Of a stretch of 64,000 bases of DNA, positions 58,505-64,000 are shown in pieces. The position numbers and the translations under genes were made by a program. The DNA is from Begonia masoniana. Taxonomy: Eukaryota; Streptophyta; Magnoliopsida; Cucurbitales; Begoniaceae. Below the pieces are notes generated by a model that was not told the origin of the DNA, made no database searches, and was given only the letters and a program-made list of their open reading frames with translations. The stretch is taken from NCBI GenBank assembly GCA_022432975.1, contig CM039505.1, positions 24,311,825 through 24,375,824 of the forward strand, in the 5' to 3' direction. Numbering within the stretch: position 1 is the first letter of the stretch; each line of letters begins with the position of its first letter.

Positions 58505-58904
58505 GCGGGGCAATCTATTGGCTCCAGTTCTGTTTCGTTTATTCTAGATTTTTTAGAAGGGGCGATTAATTGGCTCCTCTGGGCGATCGATCAGCACCCG
58601 TTCTACTTCGAGAATTCTGAAATCATCAAATGTGGCGATCGATCGCTCCTCAGGGGCGATCGATTGGCACCCTCTAGGGTCTGAACTCCATATTTTCACC
58701 AAAATGGCGATCTATCGGCTATCTTCGGCGATCGATCGCCGATGTTTTGTTTTTCATATTTTCCAATTTATCAAATTTTGTCTTTTGATTTATCATTTCT
58801 TCAATGTCACATTTACAATTTATAGTCACATATTTTCATATATAAATATTCATTATTACATCATTGACCAAAATGTAATAAAAGTTTAAATCATTACATT
58901 TTTT
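58505..58904 (-). mobile_element. Minus LTR piece with CGATCGATCG modules
   Basis: On minus the right edge starts TGTAATGATTTAAAC after an AACGAGGAAAAAA purine tract. The interior (58515-58745) contains repeated GGCGATCGATCGC words. It belongs to another gypsy family whose integrase fragment lies to the right. Confidence 0.6.
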
Positions 58905-59108
58905 CCTCGTTAATAAAATTTCGTCCTGAAATTTATCTCTAACCTATTTTTCAAAAAGTTGGAAAATAGTATCATTCTTTTTTGACAATTTTGGTAATCT
59001 TGTCACAAAGTCCATCATTATAAATTCTCATTTCCATTATGCTACCGGTAATGGAACGAGCAATCCAGCTAGTTTCTTATGCTCTGTTTTAATTCTTTGG
59101 CAAGTGAT
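58905..59108 (-). pseudogene. Integrase fragment interrupted by element A
   Basis: On minus near 58970-59108: CQRIKTEHKKLAGLLVPLP, stops, then MDFVTRLPKLSKKNDTIF, the integrase finger end and start of the catalytic core. A deletion then joins it to the element end (GACGAAATTTTATTAACGAGG). Element A begins at 59109 inside this sequence; the preceding 5 bp are GTGAT. Confidence 0.75.
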
Positions 59109-61350
59109 TGTAACACCCGGTTTCTATTAACGGATTTACCTTTTCCATTTATAAAGAATGTTTTAAAAAAAATTGAAGTTTGAGTGATTTAGCGATTAGG
59201 TTAATAAGTGAATGAGTAAGGATAAAATGGTAAATTGAAATTTATTGTGGATAACGTATTTAAGAAAGGGTTTAATGAGGTTTAGCCGCCACTGTTCCTT
59301 CATTTTTTTTTCCTTCTCGGTATTGAGCTCAAGCTCAACAGGGCTCCAAGTGATTTTTCCCCTTCGATCTCTATTTCCTCAAACTAGGTAAGTTTTCCCT
59401 TCGTTTTCTCGAGATTTAGTGGTTAGATAGCAGAGAGAGTCCAATGAGTGTATTTTTGAGAATGCTATGAGTGAGTTGAGTTTGGGTTAGTGTTGAATCA
59501 AGAATGTGCGATGATCCGAACTTCTAAACTAGCTCCTTAGGTTTGTGAATGGTGTAGGATGAGGTTTAGTTAAGATCTGAATGGTATTTTGTTTATGACA
59601 TTAGGTGAACAGGGCTTCCAAAGTAGTTGAAACCGAGCGATTTCCAGGAGACCAGGTAAGTAAAGTTTACTTGCGCCTTCGGGCCTACATCACAAAACAT
59701 TAGGAACATGTTTATTTGAATGTGTCTGTATGCTATGCATCATGTTTTAAAAGTATACGAAAATGAATTTGAATGCATGTTGGCATGGTAAGGAATGAAC
59801 ATATTGAAACAGCTATGAGAAACAGATTTACTGTTAAGGGAAATAATCCGCCTCTTAATGAGACATTGGATATTTATACTTTGGGAGAGTTGATCCAACT
59901 CCCAATTTCATAGGGGGATCGGAAACAGCTATGTGAATCAGATTACTGTTAAGGGAATTAATCCACCCCTTAATGAGTCAGTGGATATTTATACTTTGGG
60001 AGAGTTGATCCAACTCCCAATTTCACCAGGGGATCTGAACAGAAACGATGAACGACAACTGAGATGAGAAAGTAGAAATTGCATGTTTAGGAATTCAGAT
60101 ATCAGCATTTCATTTCATTACTGTTTTACTTACTTAGCATTAGGCTAATAGATGAGTTTTGTGATGTAGGTGAAGAAGTGACAGTAGGTGTGTTTACTGA
60201 GTTCGCTGAAGAATAGGTGAAGTTGGAGGAGCACTTCTCTGCCTCGATTTGGTATACTGATGAGGCGGATTAACTGGTGTCTGAAGAAGTGAAGATTCAG
60301 TGAGCTATGATTTGATTTAAGAATGTTAAGTTTTCTAATGACAGAAGTGATTTTAATGTTTTTGGATGTATTCCCTTGAGACTTTCTGATAAAAGTACTC
60401 TGTTAGTTTTAACACTTGTCCGTAGGTGAAGTCTTAGTAGTTATCTGATGTTTTGATACCTTTGGGAATTTCCTCTCTGCCAAAGAAAACGTGATTTAAA
60501 TGTAGTTGGAGTTTATCATTTTCAAAGTCAAATCGAGGGTACAGTTGTTGTTCTTTTGTTATTGGTTTTTGTTGAATTTCAAATGTTATTTGGGGTCAGG
60601 TTGTTTTGAATGCTTTGAGTGAAGTTTGTAAGTTCCATCATAGGTGAATAAAATTCACCGGTGGATGTGAGGTTAGTCGATCAGATGAAGGAAATCATCC
60701 GGCTGACGCCACCGGTGGATGTGAGGTTAGTCGATCAGATGAAGGAAATCATCCGGCTGACGTAACCGGTGGATGTGAGGTTAGTCGATCGGATAAAGGA
60801 AAATCATCTGGCTGACGTCATCGGTGGATGTCGTATGTTAAGCTTACCGGATGATGTAGTGGAAGTCTTGTCGTTTAGTGATCGGTGGATGTCGTATGTT
60901 AAGCTTACCGGATGATGTAGTAGAAGTCTTGTCGTTTAGTGATCGGTGGATGTCGTGTGTTAAGCTTACCGGATGATGTAGTTGAAGCTTTTGTCGTTTT
61001 GTCACCGGAAGAAGTCTTTTTGCTATTTGTTTCAGCCTCTTCTGTTGACTTTGCTCAGCAGCAGATGCGTTTGACCTTTGAAATTTTCAGGGCATTTTGC
61101 GATTTAAACCTTTACTTCTTTTGACCGATTATCCCTTAACATCTTAACCAATTATTCAAGCACTGTTCTATGGTTTTGTTTAACTCTATTTTTGCTCAAA
61201 TGATTTCCGCTGCAAGTCTTTAAATGTTTTGAGGTTTTAGAAAATGTCAAATTTTGACTTTCGAGCGAAGTTTTAAATTTGGTCCAAAGTTTCTTGGTTA
61301 TGTTCGAGCTATGTGTAACGAACCGGGTTTTTATAATTCGGGGCGTCACA
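59109..61350 (+). mobile_element. Element A 5' LTR, complete (2242 bp)
   Basis: Starts TGTAACACCCGG, ends GGGGCGTCACA. Landmarks: donor CTAG/GTAAGT at 59398, acceptor CATTAG ending 59604, a 51-nt putative exon 59605-59655, donor CAG/GTAAGT at 59656, ATGCATCATGTTTT near 59736, TTACTTAGCATTAGGCT near 60130, and acceptor GATGTAG ending 60169. A direct duplication of about 110 bp lies at 59811-60030 with GGGAG...CTCCC inverted words, and a tandem array at 60656-61005. Confidence 0.95.
60656..61005 (+). repeat. Tandem array in element A LTR (54-bp x3, 61-bp x3)
   Basis: Same unit order and number as at 721-1067, with scattered substitutions. Each unit carries CACCGGTG or CCGGATGATG dyads. Confidence 0.88.
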
Positions 61351-61353
61351 GTA

Positions 61354-61364
61354 TGGTATCAGAG
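61354..61364 (+). promoter_or_regulatory. Element A primer-binding site
   Basis: TGGTATCAGAG, matching the initiator-Met tRNA 3' end, 3 nt after the LTR. Confidence 0.92.
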
Positions 61365-61505
61365 ACATTCAGTTAAACTGTTCAAAAGATTACTCATCAG
61401 TGCCAATCGTTGTATGGAAGTACTTCAACAACTGTAAGTGTTCATGTTAACCTTAGTTAATAGATATTTAAGAGTGTATTTAACCCTTTGCAGGAATTTA
61501 GTACA

Positions 61506-64000
61506 ATGGCCAGACGCCTAGGGAGACCTAGAGTGCCAAGAGAAATGTCAAATGTGAGAGAGGAAGAGGAGCCTAGTGTGATTAGGCAGCTGACGGATTT
61601 AGTGCGTCAGCAAACTGATCTAGTGCACCAACAGTCTGACCAACTAGGAGTACTGTTGAACCAAGAGGTGCAAGGAAGTGCAAACTCAGGTTCTAACAAT
61701 GAACATTCTAGAGATAGATTTCGGAGACTAAGACCACCCATGTTTGATGGACAGTCATCTGATCCAGTTATTGCTGACGGATGGTTTAGAAAGATTGAGA
61801 GTATGTTTTGGTGTCCCAACATTGGAGAAGGAGACAAGGTCACGTTGGCAACATTCCACTTGGCTGGTGAAGCTCAACTCTGGTGGGAAACAATAGAGAC
61901 CACCACTGATGTTATGGCGATGCCTTGGTCACAGTTCAAGGACGTCTTCTATGAGAAGTATTTTAACAGCACAGTCCAAACCGCGAAGAAATTGGAGTTT
62001 CTAATCTTGAAGCAGACAGGGTCTGTGGCCAAGTACAGTAGACAATTTGAGTCCTTGTCCAGGTTTGCTGGACATTTTGCTTACAAGAAAGAGGATAAAG
62101 TGTTTAAATTTATGCATGGACTGAAGCTAGAAATCTACCGAGGGGTTAAATTTTGTGGTATTAAAGGCTTGACATTCAGCGAGGTTTTGTCCACTGCCCT
62201 GGAAGTGGAAGAAGCTGAAAGGAAGTGTGCTGGACCAAAGGAGGTCCCACAAAGGTTTAACCAGCCACACCAACTAAGAGGAACGAAGAGGCCAAGTGAA
62301 GGCCAAAATAGCCAAGGAGCGGGAGGGAAAGTACAGAATGTCAGGAAATTTCCCCAGTGTCCTAAGTGTTTGAAGAACCACCCGGTGGAATGCAGACTGG
62401 GCTTTGGGAAGTGCTTCAACTGTGAGGAGGTTGGACACACGTTCAAGGAATGCTCGAAGCCTAGAATCACCAGATGCTACAATTGTAACAAGGTCGGCCA
62501 CATTAGTAGAGACTGTCCAGTTCCTAAGAATGGCCCTGCTATGATTAAACCAAGAATATTCTCCATGACGGAGTCGGGTAAGGAACAACCCACTGTTGTG
62601 TCAAGTACTATATTGATTAACTCTGTGCCTGCTTTGACTTTAATAGATTCTGGTGCGACGCATTCATTCATAGCATCTGCATTTGCTGTTAAGTTAGATG
62701 TACAGTTTACCCCTTCCTTGAATGTGTTTAGTGTTGCATTACCTTCCGGTGAACGCATGCACTCTAACCAGGTGATGCTTGACAGTGTCGTGTTAGTAGG
62801 GAACGTAAGTCTACCTGCTGATCTTATAATTATGGATATATTAGGATTTGATGTAATCTTAGGTATGGACTGGTTGTTTAAACACCACGCCACAATTGAT
62901 TGTAGAACTAGAATAGTTAGCTTTCAACCCCCAGTAATTCAAAATATCTTTCAAGCTTCAAAGAAGAGTAAGGAAATGTCTATGATGACTTCTATTAACA
63001 CTAGATCTTCCCTGTGTGGAGAGTATTTGTGCTTCTTAGCTAGCATTTTAGACACACAACTTGTAGGAAAGGCAAATCCTCAAAATGTCTTAATTGTCCA
63101 AGACTTCCCCGAAGTATTTTTAGATGACCTCTCTGGTTTACCACCAGATAGGGAGATTGAATTTGTTGTAGATGTTTACCCCGGCGCCGAACCTGTGTCT
63201 AAAAATCCATATAGACTAGCACCTACAGAACTTAAGGAATTGAAGAAACAGTTGGGGGATTTATTGGAGAAAGGGTTCATACGCCCTAGCTTTTCACCGT
63301 GGGGTGCACCTGTCCTTTTTGTCAAAAAGAAGGATGGGTCAATGCGTATGTGCATTGATTATAGAGAATTGAATAAGTTAAATGTCAAGAACAAATATCC
63401 TTTACCAAGGATTGATGATTTATTTGACCAACTTAATGGTGCAAGAGTTTTCTCTAAGATTGACCTTAGGTCCGGTTATTACCAGTTGAAGGTTAAATCT
63501 GAAGATATCCCAAAGACTGCCTTTCGCACAAAGTATGAACATTATGAGTTTTTGGTTATGTCCTTTGGGTTGACAAATGCACCAGCTGCCTTTATGGATC
63601 TTATGAATAGGGTGTTTCATGAATACCTAGATAAATTTGTCATAGTGTTCATTGATGATATTCTGATCTATTCCCGTACCAAAGATGAGCATGCTAGGCA
63701 CCTGACCTTGGTGTTGGAAGTATTAAAACAGCACCAACTTTATGCCAAGTTTTCTAAGTGTGAATTTTGGTTGGACCAAGTTCACTTTTTAAGACATGTT
63801 GTCTCTGGGGATGAGATATCTGTTGATCCAGCTAAGGTTCAGGCAGTTAAGGAATGGCCCCAACCAAGGAATGCTACAGATATCAGGAGTTTTCTTGGAC
63901 TTGCAGGGTATTATAGAAAGTTCATTGAAGGATTTTCGAAGATTGCTATACCTCTTACTAAGTTAACAAGGAAAAATGTGAAGTATATATGGACTGAGGA
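61506..64000 (+). CDS. Element A gag-pol polyprotein, open at window end (831+ residues)
   Basis: Polyprotein for capsid, protease, reverse transcription and integration. I translated it from ATG 61506 to the window end without a stop. In order: gag core (WFRKIESMF near 89, LWWETIE near 119), two CCHC knuckles ([14 protein letters not shown] 303-316 and [14 protein letters not shown] 324-337), aspartic protease [10 protein letters not shown] (catalytic Asp about 381), ILGMDWLF, and reverse transcriptase with [18 protein letters not shown] and FIDDIL (Asp 717-718), reaching [14 protein letters not shown] at the RT end. RNase H, integrase and chromodomain should lie beyond the window. Two knuckles distinguish it from B, C and D, which show one. 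One small oddity: FLRHVV where FLGHVV is usual. It looks coding-competent as far as visible and is the only such pol in the window. Confidence 0.93.
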   Translation, partial: MARRLGRPRVPREMSNVREEEEPSVIRQLTDLVRQQTDLVHQQSDQLGVLLNQEVQGSANSGSNNEHSRDRFRRLRPPMFDGQSSDPVIADGWFRKIESMFWCPNIGEGDKVTLATFHLAGEAQLWWETIETTTDVMAMPWSQFKDVFYEKYFNSTVQTAKKLEFLILKQTGSVAKYSRQFESLSRFAGHFAYKKEDKVFKFMHGLKLEIYRGVKFCGIKGLTFSEVLSTALEVEEAERKCAGPKEVPQRFNQPHQLRGTKRPSEGQNSQGAGGKVQNVRKFPQCPKCLKNHPVECRLGFGKCFNCEEVGHTFKECSKPRITRCYNCNKVGHISRDCPVPKNGPAMIKPRIFSMTESGKEQPTVVSSTILINSVPALTLIDSGATHSFIASAFAVKLDVQFTPSLNVFSVALPSGERMHSNQVMLDSVVLVGNVSLPADLIIMDILGFDVILGMDWLFKHHATIDCRTRIVSFQPPVIQNIFQASKKSKEMSMMTSINTRSSLCGEYLCFLASILDTQLVGKANPQNVLIVQDFPEVFLDDLSGLPPDREIEFVVDVYPGAEPVSKNPYRLAPTELKELKKQLGDLLEKGFIRPSFSPWGAPVLFVKKKDGSMRMCIDYRELNKLNVKNKYPLPRIDDLFDQLNGARVFSKIDLRSGYYQLKVKSEDIPKTAFRTKYEHYEFLVMSFGLTNAPAAFMDLMNRVFHEYLDKFVIVFIDDILIYSRTKDEHARHLTLVLEVLKQHQLYAKFSKCEFWLDQVHFLRHVVSGDEISVDPAKVQAVKEWPQPRNATDIRSFLGLAGYYRKFIEGFSKIAIPLTKLTRKNVKYIWTE

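Overview
This window is intergenic heterochromatin of a flowering plant, probably a eudicot. It is a dense nest of LTR retrotransposons with no intact cellular gene. The plant assignment rests on chromodomain-type Ty3/gypsy polyproteins, an Athila-type element with a tRNA-Asp-like primer site, a 5S-rRNA-bearing Cassandra-like LTR, a hAT-type element, and a fragment of a legume-lectin receptor kinase gene. I cannot name the species. All similarities were judged by eye from the sequence.

Layout. 1-8754: four older LTRs (two on plus, two on minus) and a complete solo LTR (5292-7933, duplicated target GGTTT). 8795-16997: a hAT-like element (8-bp duplication TTTAGCAA) carrying the 5' end of a lectin receptor kinase gene, itself split by a 7.25-kb Ty3/gypsy element (9450-16700, duplication GCTGG). 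17518-28555: the 5' LTR of element E, split by element C (17973-26607, duplication TAAAA), which has gag but no recognisable pol. 28556-36923: element D on minus (duplication GTTAT), inserted exactly at the LTR/primer-site boundary of E. 36929-40638: the start of E gag, LTR pieces, a minus-strand pol remnant, a 100-N assembly gap and another LTR end. 40639-48684: a decayed gypsy element of another lineage, then a decayed minus-strand Athila-type element carrying a 1.03-kb Cassandra/tRNA-like composite insertion. 48685-52727: a solo LTR containing a second solo LTR (50478-51982, duplication GGTTT). 52733-59108: scrambled LTR and pol pieces. 59109-64000: the youngest-looking element, with a full LTR, primer site and an uninterrupted gag-pol frame running off the window end.

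Most LTRs belong to one superfamily (2.2-2.65 kb, TGTAACACCC-like start, CGTTACA/CGTCACA end, initiator-Met-tRNA primer site). Two patterns recur across copies otherwise too diverged to align easily. First, each carries what looks like a two-intron leader with a 45-57 nt micro-exon between an AG acceptor and a GTAAGT donor, followed 450-810 nt downstream by a conserved TGTAG acceptor. Second, most carry a block rich in dyad symmetry near the 3' end whose sequence differs completely between families (CGATCGATCG, CCGGATGATG, GTTCACC/GGTGAAC, GTCC/GGAC). These two patterns are the best candidates here for something not yet described.
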